Positions 8,875-16,044 of a DNA stretch of 64,000 bases are shown piece after piece. Position numbers and translations under genes: made by a program. Location of the stretch: assembly GCA_947627695.1 (NCBI GenBank), contig CANQXF010000009.1, forward strand, positions 1 through 64,000, written 5' to 3'. The DNA comes from an uncultured Ruminiclostridium sp. (GTDB lineage Bacteria; Bacillota; Clostridia; Oscillospirales; Ruminococcaceae). The notes under the pieces were generated by a model. The model ran no database searches. It was not told the origin of the DNA and saw only the letters and a list, made by a program, of their open reading frames with translations. How positions within the stretch are numbered: the stretch's first letter is position 1; each line of letters begins with the position of its first letter.

Positions 8875-9756
8875 CTTACTTTTCAGCCTTTAACTGTTCC
8901 AATTTTTCAACAGTCTTTTCTCTTACAGCCTTAAACCTTTCATTTGTTTCATAATAGTTGTCATGGCTCACCATATTTGTCATTTGTTTCAGCATATTAT
9001 TGTACAATGTATCTTCCGAGAACTTTGAATCGAAGTCACGGATAACCACTATCTTATCCAGCCAGAATACGCTGTACTTTCCGTTATCGGCTCTTTCCTC
9101 ATAGCTTACCGCATACTCAAATGCCTTTTCCAAAGCGTCCAGCGCCTCGTCATAACGCTTCAGCTTTATCAATTCCCACGTTATGCCGATTTTTATGTAA
9201 AACAGCCTTTCGTTATAGAAACAGGGGTTTTCGCCCAAAACCTCCAGCATGACCCTTTCCATCATCTGTTTCAGCTCCAGCTTCTGATTAACACTGTAAT
9301 CTTCTCTTGAGTCCATGTACCACATTTGATCATTCAGTAGGTCGATAAAGTTGATGATATTTGCCTGACGCTGCTTTATGATTTCTTCCCTGTCTTTCGT
9401 TGCTCGTGGGCGGAGCAAGTCGGAGCATGAACATATGTCTGGCATACTTTCGGCTATCTTCATAGCCTCGTCGTACCTGTCAAGGTTTGCATAGTTAAAC
9501 ACAAGGAGCTGTCTGCATAAATTGTCTATCCACACATCTTCTCCCTTGTTGTACTTCATTGCCCTTTTGCAAAGCTCCACCGATTCCTCAGCGTATTTGC
9601 GGAAATCTTCCTTACTTAAATCGATCCCGCTCTGAAAATAATAGCTGAACAGTGAACCCGCAAGCTCCGAAAGCAGTAATGCGCTGTTTGGATATTCCTT
9701 TATTTTTTCTCTTAAAAGCTGTATCTGCTCCTCATTTTTTCCTTGATTTTTCAGCT
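8860..9756. repeat. direct repeat, copy 1 (XRE C-terminal half)
   Basis: About 0.9 kb that recurs at 10181-11078 with high identity. It starts inside the terminator (CCTTGCGGATTTTCTCTTAC is exact in both copies) and covers the TPR-like part of the regulator; similarity falls sharply beyond codons for QGKNEEQ toward the DNA-binding domain. Confidence 0.9.
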
Positions 9757-10006
9757 TTGTCAGTTCCTTGTAGATTTTGTTTATCTCCTCCTCTTTTTTC
9801 TGCAAGTCCGTGCCCATAAGCTCATCAAGGCTCACATCGAAAAATCCCGCAATAACAGGCAGCAGCTCAATGTCGGGATAGGTGGAGCCTATCTCCCACC
9901 TGCTTACCGCCTGCGGGGAAACCTCCAGCGCCTGAGCAAGCTGTTCTTGTGTCAGCCCCTGAACCGTTCTCATTTTCTTGATATTTTCACCGATTGCGAT
10001 ATTCAT
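8876..10006 (-). CDS. XRE family regulator with TPR-like C-terminal domain (copy 1)
   Basis: A 376-residue protein. Residues 1-65 are a Cro/C1 helix-turn-helix (IGENIKKMRTVQGLTQEQLAQALEVSPQAVSRWE), then a linker, then a long helical region with tetratricopeptide character (pairs such as LLLSELAGSLFSYYFQSG and RYDEALDALEKAFEYA) that in such regulators often senses a ligand or peptide. The start at 10006 is chosen over the upstream 10081 because AAAAGGAG is 6-12 bases before it. A paralogue sits immediately upstream on the same strand and shares nearly the whole C-terminal half. A promoter with an inverted repeat precedes the gene, consistent with autoregulation. Confidence 0.88.
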   Translation of the reverse strand: MNIAIGENIKKMRTVQGLTQEQLAQALEVSPQAVSRWEIGSTYPDIELLPVIAGFFDVSLDELMGTDLQKKEEEINKIYKELTKLKNQGKNEEQIQLLREKIKEYPNSALLLSELAGSLFSYYFQSGIDLSKEDFRKYAEESVELCKRAMKYNKGEDVWIDNLCRQLLVFNYANLDRYDEAMKIAESMPDICSCSDLLRPRATKDREEIIKQRQANIINFIDLLNDQMWYMDSREDYSVNQKLELKQMMERVMLEVLGENPCFYNERLFYIKIGITWELIKLKRYDEALDALEKAFEYAVSYEERADNGKYSVFWLDKIVVIRDFDSKFSEDTLYNNMLKQMTNMVSHDNYYETNERFKAVREKTVEKLEQLKAEK

Positions 10007-10049
10007 AAAAATCTCCTTTTCGGATAGTTTATTTGCAGCTGCTGTAATC

Positions 10050-10093
10050 ATTATAATTGAAAAAATATCATATTTCAACATCTCATTTGTTGA
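10050..10093 (-). promoter_or_regulatory. promoter and likely operator of XRE copy 1
   Basis: On the minus strand TTGAAA (10078-10073), a 17-bp spacer and TATAAT (10055-10050). The inverted repeat TCAACA-7 bp-TGTTGA at 10075-10093 overlaps the -35 box, a natural place for autorepression. Confidence 0.65.
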
Positions 10094-10180
10094 GAAAAAA
10101 ACAACCGAAGTGAGATTATTTCTTTATTTTAGTATCACAAGAGCTTTCCAGCCTTTTTACGATCTCACTGAACCACTCCT

Positions 10181-11078
10181 CCTTGCGGATTTTCTCTTAC
10201 TTTTCAGCCCTTAACATTTCCAATTTTTCAACAGTCTTTTCTCTTACAGCCTTAAACCTTTCATTCGTTTCAAAATAGCTGTCATGGCTCACCATATTTG
10301 TCATTTGTTTCAGCATATTATCGTACAACGTATCTTCCGAGTGCTTTGTAGCGCCGTCACGGTTATCCACTACCTTATCAAGCCAGAATACGCTGTACTT
10401 TCCGTTATCGGCTCTTTCCTCATAGCTTACCGCATACTCAAACGCCTTTTCCAAAGCGTCCAGCGCCTCGTCATAACGCTTCAGCTTTATAAATTCCCAT
10501 GTTATGCCGATTTTGATGAAAAACAGCCTTTCGTTATAGAAACAGGGGTTTTCGCCCAAGACCTCCAGCGTGACCCTTTCCATCATCTGTTTCAGCTCCA
10601 GCTTCTGATTAACACTGTAATCTTCTCTTGAGTCCATGTACCACATCTGATTATCCAGTAGGTCGATAAATGTGAGAATATTTGCCTGACGCTGCTTTAT
10701 GATTTCTTCCATGTCTTTCATTGCTCGTGGGAGAAGCAAGTCGGAGCATACCCATACGTCTGGCATACTTACGGCTATCTCCATAGCCTCGTCGTACCTG
10801 TCAAGATTGGCGTAGTTGTAAACAAGGAGCTGTCTGCAGCCATTGTCTATCCCCACATCTTCTCCCTTGTTGTACTTCATGGCCCTTTTGCAAAGCTCCA
10901 CTGTTTCCTCAGCGTATTTGCGGAAATCTTCCTTACTTAGATCGATCCCGCTTTGAAAATAATAGCAGAACAGCGAATACGCAAGCGTCATAAGCAGGAA
11001 TGCGCTGTTTGGATATTCCTTTATTTTTTCTCTTAAAAGCTGTATCTGCTCCTCATTTTTCCCTTGATATCTCAGCTT
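10181..11078. repeat. direct repeat, copy 2 (XRE C-terminal half)
   Basis: Second copy of the 8860-9756 repeat. Only the right half of the terminator hairpin was copied, so copy 2 lacks a complete stem at its downstream end. Confidence 0.9.
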
Positions 11079-11327
11079 TTGCACTTCATTCCAGATTTTG
11101 CCTATCTCCTCCTCTTTTCTCTGCGAGTCCACTCCCAAAAGGTCGTCAACAGTGACATTATAATACGCCGCTATCCTCGGCAGCAGCGTTATGTCAGGCA
11201 AGCTCTCGTTCCTCTCCCACTTGCTCACCGCCTGAATACTGACAGACAGAAAGCCCGCCAGCTCCTCCTGCGTGCTGCCCTTTTCTGCTCTCAGTTCCTT
11301 CAGCCTCTGCGAAATGATAATATCCAT
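10197..11327 (-). CDS. XRE family regulator with TPR-like C-terminal domain (copy 2)
   Basis: A 376-residue paralogue of the gene at 8876. The N-terminal helix-turn-helix (SQRLKELRAEKGSTQEELAGFLSVSIQAVSKWE) is clearly different from copy 1, whereas from about residue 92 (GKNEEQIQLLREKIKEYPNSA) onward the two proteins are almost identical. The start at 11327 is backed by TAAGGAG. A complete terminator is lacking after the stop, so read-through into copy 1 is possible. The two proteins probably respond to the same signal but bind different DNA; this is inference from the domain comparison. Confidence 0.88.
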   Translation of the reverse strand: MDIIISQRLKELRAEKGSTQEELAGFLSVSIQAVSKWERNESLPDITLLPRIAAYYNVTVDDLLGVDSQRKEEEIGKIWNEVQKLRYQGKNEEQIQLLREKIKEYPNSAFLLMTLAYSLFCYYFQSGIDLSKEDFRKYAEETVELCKRAMKYNKGEDVGIDNGCRQLLVYNYANLDRYDEAMEIAVSMPDVWVCSDLLLPRAMKDMEEIIKQRQANILTFIDLLDNQMWYMDSREDYSVNQKLELKQMMERVTLEVLGENPCFYNERLFFIKIGITWEFIKLKRYDEALDALEKAFEYAVSYEERADNGKYSVFWLDKVVDNRDGATKHSEDTLYDNMLKQMTNMVSHDSYFETNERFKAVREKTVEKLEMLRAEK

Positions 11328-11350
11328 AATAAGCTCCTTAAAATAAAGTA

Positions 11351-11362
11351 ACAAGCGCTTGT
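11351..11362. promoter_or_regulatory. 12-bp perfect palindrome upstream of XRE copy 2
   Basis: ACAAGCGCTTGT lies 24 bases before the start codon, downstream of a TATAAT-like box on the minus strand (ATATAATT). The position fits an operator for copy 2. It has no match to the TCAACA repeat in front of copy 1. Confidence 0.55.
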
Positions 11363-11475
11363 CCTGCAATTATATTACCACATCACAACAGCAAAAACAA
11401 TGACTTTTCCGTTTACATACCGTTGAAAAAATCAACCTGCGGTTTAATCACGGCAAAATTTTTGACATTATAACA

Positions 11476-11519
11476 AGAACCGATGATCTGTGAGGTTGAT
11501 TTCACAAATCATCGGCTCT
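11476..11519 (-). terminator. long hairpin after the CPBP gene
   Basis: An 18-bp imperfect stem (AGAACCGATGATCTGTGA with TCACAAATCATCGGCTCT). The T run on the minus side is poor, so it could be a weak terminator or an RNA stabiliser. Confidence 0.55.
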
Positions 11520-11547
11520 GCGTATAAGGTACTGCTGCCCGTTCCAA

Positions 11548-12210
11548 TCACAGCAAATACATCACCGTACCCAACAAATTTGCAAGGAAATGCGCCAGAA
11601 AACTGCACCACGCATTGTCAGTCTTCCTGAATATAATACCGTAAAATATCGAGTCAACAAAAACAGAAAACAGGTCATACAAAACTATAAACGGGCTCCC
11701 GAAGTTGAAATGCCCCAGCGAGAATAAAACCGACGTAAGTATCAGCGACGGCACAAACGGCATTATTTTTGAAGTCTGTTTCTGGAAAAACGCCCGCCAT
11801 GCAATTTCCTCTCCCAGCGCAAAAACAATTAGCTCCAAAAGCAGCTTCGGCAAATTTGCAAAGTCTAAAAAATCTTCCGCCCTCGCCCGCAAATGCTCAG
11901 TATATTCAGGCAGATAGATTTTTTCCAGCGGAAAGCGTACCACAGTTATTACCAGCAACAGCAGGATCAGCAGAATAACCTTTTTGTCCTTCAGCCCGCT
12001 GATAAATGTTTTGATATTAAATCCGTCGTTCTTGTTTTCATTTGCTTTGCGTGTGGTAAAATATGCAATGATACCCACAATAACAGACAGCCCCGCCAAT
12101 TTCAGCGGTTCGCCGTTTATCTGCAAATTCAGCAGGTTCGTGAATGAAAGAACAGTCATCACGACCGCTAAAATTATTACAGCAGTCTGTGTTTTAGTCA
12201 GATTTTTCAT
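11548..12210 (-). CDS. CPBP family intramembrane metalloprotease
   Basis: A 220-residue membrane protein with about six helices and the CPBP (Abi/CAAX protease-like) motifs: EEIAWRAFFQ (glutamate pair plus arginine, about residue 138) and LGHFNFG (histidine, about residue 177), with a third conserved region in FLAHFLANLLG. Members cleave membrane substrates or give bacteriocin self-immunity. The start at 12210 (MKNLTKTQ) is preferred because GGGAGG is 7-9 bases upstream. It follows a TetR regulator gene by four bases, so the two form an operon. Confidence 0.88.
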   Translation of the reverse strand: MKNLTKTQTAVIILAVVMTVLSFTNLLNLQINGEPLKLAGLSVIVGIIAYFTTRKANENKNDGFNIKTFISGLKDKKVILLILLLLVITVVRFPLEKIYLPEYTEHLRARAEDFLDFANLPKLLLELIVFALGEEIAWRAFFQKQTSKIMPFVPSLILTSVLFSLGHFNFGSPFIVLYDLFSVFVDSIFYGIIFRKTDNAWCSFLAHFLANLLGTVMYLL

Positions 12211-12214
12211 ATGT

Positions 12215-12781
12215 TTATTCCTCCCGTACAGCCAGTATCGCACCTTTATATACTTGCTTCAGGTGCATTGTTATAACTTCTTCCTCATACTCCAATGAAT
12301 TGTTTGCAATAATGCTCGCATATCCGTGTACGAACATCGCAAGCATTATAAAAACGTTCTTTGTCTGCTCTGCGTTCAGCTTCATAGCCCCCTGCATAAC
12401 TGAAAGGACAGGCGCCAGCTCTTCCGAATTTATCATTTCAAGCATACTGTTTTCCTTTGCAAAGCCCGATTGAAAGAGAAATCGAAACAGATAAGGCTCA
12501 TTGACTGCAAACCGAACGTAGTTAAGTCCTATCTCAAGCATAACATTTTCCCGAGCTTTAGAAATATCCAGAAGATAACCCGTGTGATATTCTCCTGTTT
12601 TTTCATAAGCAGCCCTTTTTAATTCCTCAATGGTTTCAAAATGATACATAACAGGCTGAGTAGAACATTTCAGTTTCTTTGCAACAGTCCTTGCGTTGAT
12701 GTTTTCCGCCCCCGTTTCGCGGGCAATTTCAAAGGCGGCGTCTACGACCATATCTTTTGTTATCTTTGCTTTTGGCGGCAA
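12215..12781 (-). CDS. TetR/AcrR family transcriptional regulator
   Basis: A 188-residue regulator. Residues 8-55 (ITKDMVVDAAFEIARETGAENINARTVAKKLKCSTQPVMYHFETIEEL) form the TetR helix-turn-helix; the remainder is the ligand and dimer domain. The start codon is TTG, supported by AAAGGAGG nine bases upstream and by the absence of ATG or GTG at a good distance. It likely represses itself and the downstream CPBP gene through the palindrome beside its -10 box. Confidence 0.88.
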   Translation of the reverse strand: MPPKAKITKDMVVDAAFEIARETGAENINARTVAKKLKCSTQPVMYHFETIEELKRAAYEKTGEYHTGYLLDISKARENVMLEIGLNYVRFAVNEPYLFRFLFQSGFAKENSMLEMINSEELAPVLSVMQGAMKLNAEQTKNVFIMLAMFVHGYASIIANNSLEYEEEVITMHLKQVYKGAILAVREE

Positions 12782-12809
12782 TTTATGCTTCCTCCTTTAA
12801 TATAATTAC

Positions 12810-12853
12810 TGTTATATAACAATAATTATAATATAATTTCTTCGTTTTGTCAA
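12810..12853 (-). promoter_or_regulatory. promoter and operator of the tetR-CPBP operon
   Basis: Minus strand TTGACA (12853-12848), 17-bp spacer, TATAAT (12830-12825). Three bases further on lies the perfect palindrome TGTTATATAACA (12810-12821), where a TetR dimer would block transcription. Confidence 0.75.
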
Positions 12854-12905
12854 GCCCGCCAAAATGAAAAATATAATGCACATTACAAACTTTGACATAT
12901 AAATC

Positions 12906-12934
12906 TTGACAACGCCTTTTCAGAATAATATAAT
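12906..12934 (+). promoter_or_regulatory. promoter of the flavoredoxin gene
   Basis: TTGACA (12906-12911), 17 bases, TATAAT (12929-12934); divergent from the tetR promoter. Confidence 0.8.
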
Positions 12935-12963
12935 AAAATTATAAACATCAGGAGGTAATCACA

Positions 12964-13536
12964 ATGAAGAAAAATTTAGGCTCAGTCCCCGCAGTTTACC
13001 CTATGCCCGTCCTTATGGTAGCGGCGTATGACGAACAGGGAAACGTAAACGTAATGAACGCCGCATGGGGTATGATATGCGGTATGGACAAGATAGCCCT
13101 TTTCATTGACGAGGAACACAAGACAACTCAGAATATCCTTAAAACAAAAGCCTTTACCGTCAGCCTTGCGGACAAAGCAAATATTGTTGCTGCGGACTTT
13201 TTCGGAATAGCCACAGGCAACAAAATGCCCGATAAATTTCAGCGTTCAGGCTGCCACGCAGTAAAAAGCAGTTTTGTGAACGCTCCTGTTATAGAGGAAT
13301 TTCCCGTTGTAATGGAATGTGAGCTTGCGGAAATAGTAAATACTCCCAATATGTACGCCGTAGTGGGTAAGATACTTAATACCGCCGCCGACGAATCCGT
13401 TCTTTCCGACAACGGCAAGGTAGACCCCACAAAGCTGAACGCCCTCATATTCGACCAGTTCCAGTCAGGCTATTATGTAACAGGTGAAAAAGCAGGACAG
13501 GCATGGAACGCAGGTGCTCCCCTTATGAAGAAATGA
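12964..13536 (+). CDS. flavin reductase family protein (flavoredoxin-like)
   Basis: A 190-residue protein with the flavin-reductase-like FMN-binding fold: PMPVLMVAAYDEQGNVNVMNAAWGMICGMDKIALFID at the start, ending with ALIFDQFQSGYYVTGEKAGQAW. These proteins bind FMN and pass electrons in anaerobic redox chains or oxygen defence. Strong RBS AGGAGG. A terminator follows, so it is a single-gene unit. The next gene, a rubrerythrin, suggests an oxidative-stress neighbourhood. Confidence 0.88.
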   Translation: MKKNLGSVPAVYPMPVLMVAAYDEQGNVNVMNAAWGMICGMDKIALFIDEEHKTTQNILKTKAFTVSLADKANIVAADFFGIATGNKMPDKFQRSGCHAVKSSFVNAPVIEEFPVVMECELAEIVNTPNMYAVVGKILNTAADESVLSDNGKVDPTKLNALIFDQFQSGYYVTGEKAGQAWNAGAPLMKK

Positions 13537-13550
13537 TTTTCAGACAAAAT

Positions 13551-13587
13551 AAAAGCCGATTTTCCTTTTGGGAATATCGGCTTTTTT
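13551..13587 (+). terminator. terminator of the flavoredoxin gene
   Basis: Stem AAAGCCGAT / ATCGGCTTT followed by a T run. Confidence 0.85.
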
Positions 13588-13639
13588 GTATAAAATATTA
13601 TTTTCTGGGAAACACTTCCAACGAAAGGAAGGTGTTATT

Positions 13640-14182
13640 ATGCAGCTTGCAGGCTCACAAACTCTCCAGAACATCAAAACCGCCTTTTTAGGCGAAAGTC
13701 AGGCAACAATAAAATATTATATCTATGGAAATATCGCCAAAAAGGACGGCTATCAGCAGATCAAAGGCGCTTTCGAGAACATCGCCCACAACGAATACGC
13801 CCACGCTCAGACCCTGCTCTCCCTTATCAGCGAGGGAATACCCGCAAACACCGCCAAAGCCCTTGAGAATGCGGCAGGCGGCGAGCATTACGAATGGGCT
13901 GAAGCGTATGCGGGTTTTTCCAAAACCGCCCGTGACGAGGGCTTTGACAACATCGCCAACATTTTCGATATGATAGCGGCGATAGAAAAGGACCATGAAG
14001 CCCGCTTCCGCTTTCTTCTTGAACAGCTGAACACAGGCAAGGTCTTTTCCTCCGACGGGGAAACGGTGTGGATATGCCGCAACTGCGGTCATATCTATGC
14101 GGGAACTTCCGCCCCGCAGGTATGTCCCGTCTGCAAAAAGCCGCAGGCGTATTTTGAGCGCAAGGACGGTTACAAGCACTGA
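13640..14182 (+). CDS. rbr: rubrerythrin
   Basis: A 180-residue rubrerythrin: an N-terminal ferritin-like diiron four-helix bundle with the metal ligands in FLGESQAT, ENIAHNEYAHA and IAAIEKDHEARF, and a C-terminal rubredoxin domain with CRNCGHIY and CPVCKKP as the Fe(Cys)4 site. It reduces hydrogen peroxide in anaerobes with electrons from rubredoxin or similar carriers. The start at 13640 is set by AAAGGAAGGTG just upstream; the open frame extends further but has no ribosome site. Single gene with its own terminator. Confidence 0.95.
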   Translation: MQLAGSQTLQNIKTAFLGESQATIKYYIYGNIAKKDGYQQIKGAFENIAHNEYAHAQTLLSLISEGIPANTAKALENAAGGEHYEWAEAYAGFSKTARDEGFDNIANIFDMIAAIEKDHEARFRFLLEQLNTGKVFSSDGETVWICRNCGHIYAGTSAPQVCPVCKKPQAYFERKDGYKH

Positions 14183-14190
14183 AAAAGAAA

Positions 14191-14225
14191 AAAGGATATA
14201 CGGCAATACCGTATATCCTTTTTTT
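14191..14225. terminator. terminator after rubrerythrin
   Basis: Near-perfect stem AAAGGATATACGG / CCGTATATCCTTT around CAATA-type loop bases, followed by T7. Confidence 0.9.
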
Positions 14226-14306
14226 GCCCCAAAACCGCATTACGCGGATACATTGTCAAGTTAAAAAACCGGATAAAGTATCAAAGTATCGGGGAGAAAG
14301 ACGAAA

Positions 14307-14582
14307 TTACTGCTCGCCCTTCTGCTTTGCGAAGCACTCGCTGCAATAAACAGGTCTGTCATCACGGGGCTGGAAGGGAACCTTAGCCTCGCCGCCGCAA
14401 GCTGCGCATACAGCGGTATACATTTCCTTGTTTCTGCTTGCGCTCTTTCTCGCGTCACGGCACGCCTTGCAGCGCTGAGGTTCGTTTACGAAACCTTTTT
14501 CAGCGTAGAATTCCTGCTCGCCGGCTGTGAAAACGAATTCGTTGCCGCAGTCCTTGCAGACAAGTGTTTTGTCTTCGTACAT
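14307..14582 (-). CDS. zinc-ribbon domain protein
   Basis: A 91-residue protein with two zinc-binding knuckle pairs: CKDCG ... CKACR (residues about 9-41) and CAACG ... CSEC (about 58-83). The first resembles the widespread probable zinc-ribbon family (DNA- or RNA-binding, function unknown) and the second pair looks like a CxxC-CxxC module. A GCGAGG ribosome site lies before the ATG. It sits between rubrerythrin (convergent) and a tRNA-like remnant. Confidence 0.85.
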   Translation of the reverse strand: MYEDKTLVCKDCGNEFVFTAGEQEFYAEKGFVNEPQRCKACRDARKSASRNKEMYTAVCAACGGEAKVPFQPRDDRPVYCSECFAKQKGEQ

Positions 14583-14610
14583 TTTGTTTTACCTCGCTTA
14601 AAAATTTTCC

Positions 14611-14674
14611 GACCCTGGACGGACTTGCACCGCCACCTTTGATAAACAACGCTCTGTAATTAAGCTACCCGGTC
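14611..14674 (-). other. tRNA-like element or decayed tRNA gene
   Basis: On the minus strand 64 bases fold in tRNA order: acceptor GACCGGG against CAGGGTC (5 of 7 pairs), the UA at positions 8-9, a D arm GCTT / GAGC, and a T arm GGCGG / CCGTC with the 7-base loop TGCAAGT. The anticodon arm is weak (mostly G-U pairs) and there is no variable loop, the D loop lacks GG, and the T loop reads GTGC instead of GTTC. No CCA is encoded. It may be a dead tRNA, or a tRNA-like RNA no longer used in translation. Confidence 0.4.
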
Positions 14675-14676
14675 AT

Positions 14677-14706
14677 AAAAGAAGCCCACAGGCTTCGTAA
14701 TTTTTT
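14677..14706. terminator. hairpin after the sigma factor gene
   Basis: Stem GAAGCC-CACA-GGCTTC; on the minus strand it is followed by TTTT, and on the plus strand by a T6 run after GTAA. It overlaps the stop region of the sigma gene. Confidence 0.65.
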
Positions 14707-15274
14707 ATCCCGCCATTGCGCTGCGGAGCTTTGCTTTTGCCCTTGAAAGGGCATTGTCCACCGCCTTTGCGCTTATGCCCAGCTTTTCTGCTATCTGAGC
14801 GTAGCTGTAAGCGGAAAGATACAGCATAAACACGTCTTTTTCCCGTTTGGAAAGCAGACTTTCGGTCATTTTTTCTATCTCGTCATACTGTTCTTTTTGT
14901 ATAAGCAGCTCCTCTGCGCTGGGACTTTCGTCCCCGATCTCCTCCAGCTTTGCCTCATCCATTGACACCCGTTCGGGATAATTCCCGCCGTTTTTGCTCA
15001 CCGCCGTTTTCATTTTATTGGAAATACAGGTGGAAGCAAATGCGGCAAAGGTGCCTTTTTCTGCGTCATAGGAGCGAATTGCGCCCAGCAGTCCCAGAAA
15101 TCCCTCGGAAATAAGGTCGTCTCGCTCCACGCTGCTGCTTTTAAAATAAGCGGCTCTTGCCTTTATCAAAGGGATATATCGGGCTATCAGCATTGCGGTG
15201 TATTTTTTGTGTTCGGCTGAATTACCTTGTTTTTCGGCGTTTTGTGCGCCGAGCAAAAGCTGTTCATCGGTCAT
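14705..15274 (-). CDS. RNA polymerase sigma factor, SigH-like
   Basis: A sigma-70 family protein. Region 2 is visible in AHYIPLIKARA-like and ERDDLISEGFLGLLGAIRSYDAEKGTFAAFASTCISNKM (core binding and -10 recognition), and region 4 in LSKREKDVFMLYLSAYSYAQIAEKLGISAKAVDNALSRAKAKLR (helix-turn-helix for -35). The length and lack of region 1 fit the SigH/stationary-phase group. I prefer the start at 15274 (MTDEQLLL) because AAGGGGA lies 8 bases upstream and family members begin this way; an ATG at 15322 would add 16 residues. Monocistronic. Confidence 0.87.
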   Translation of the reverse strand: MTDEQLLLGAQNAEKQGNSAEHKKYTAMLIARYIPLIKARAAYFKSSSVERDDLISEGFLGLLGAIRSYDAEKGTFAAFASTCISNKMKTAVSKNGGNYPERVSMDEAKLEEIGDESPSAEELLIQKEQYDEIEKMTESLLSKREKDVFMLYLSAYSYAQIAEKLGISAKAVDNALSRAKAKLRSAMAG

Positions 15275-15474
15275 TCCGATTCCCCTTGACTGAAAATCAA
15301 ACGATACGCCGTTCACTTGCATACAGCTTTCATACGTCAGTGAACAAAATCATATCCGTTTGTGTTAAAGATTATACATTAAACTTTCCTGCAAGTCAAT
15401 GCAAAAAATCAAAACCTTCAAAAATTTGTTACAAATATCTAAAATAATGACAAAAAATTATGAAAATTGCGGAG

Positions 15475-16044
15475 TTACACAGCTTTTCTTCTGTCGTAAG
15501 CCGCCCGTCCCGTCTTGAAAATGTCCCCGCCGTGACAATCAATTGCTACCGTAAGCGGAAAATCTTTTACCACCAGTTTTTTCACGCTTTCACAGCCCAG
15601 GTCCTCAAAAGCAATGACCTCACAGCTTTCAATGCACTTACAGGCGAGCGCCCCTGCGCCGCCAACAGCGCAGAAATAAACGGCGCCGTTTCTCTTTATT
15701 GCTTCCGCCACGTCGGCATTTCTTTCTCCCTTGCCTATCATAGCCTTCATTCCCATATCAAGCAATTTCGGAGCATAAGGATCCATTCTGCCTGACGTGG
15801 TAGGACCGCAGGAGCCGATAACCATACCTTCTTTTGTCCCCGTAGGACCCGCATAGTATATCGCAGACCCTTCAACAGGGAAGGGAAGCGGCTTTCCCTC
15901 GGCAATAAGCTGAAAAAATCTTTTATGTGCGGCGTCGCGCCCTGTATATACCGTCCCGCTGAGCAGCACCTTATCTCCCGCACACAGCGTGGGAGCAGCG
16001 GCGCTCAGCTGAGAAACGTCCAGCTTTATCAGTTTATTTTCCAT
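15475..16044 (-). CDS. class I fumarase / tartrate dehydratase beta subunit, orphan
   Basis: A 189-residue protein matching the beta subunit of two-subunit Fe-S hydro-lyases (FumB/TtdB type): GDKVLLSGTVYTGRDAAHKRFF near the start, YYAGPTGTKEGMVIGSCGPTTSGRMD in the centre, and FEDLGCESVKKLVVKDFPLTVAIDCHG at the end. The reaction is reversible hydration of fumarate or a similar acid. The alpha subunit, which carries the 4Fe-4S cluster, is normally the adjacent upstream gene, but here the upstream partner is the DivIVA-like gene, whose stop overlaps this start (TAATG). Confidence 0.87.
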   Translation of the reverse strand: MENKLIKLDVSQLSAAAPTLCAGDKVLLSGTVYTGRDAAHKRFFQLIAEGKPLPFPVEGSAIYYAGPTGTKEGMVIGSCGPTTSGRMDPYAPKLLDMGMKAMIGKGERNADVAEAIKRNGAVYFCAVGGAGALACKCIESCEVIAFEDLGCESVKKLVVKDFPLTVAIDCHGGDIFKTGRAAYDRRKAV

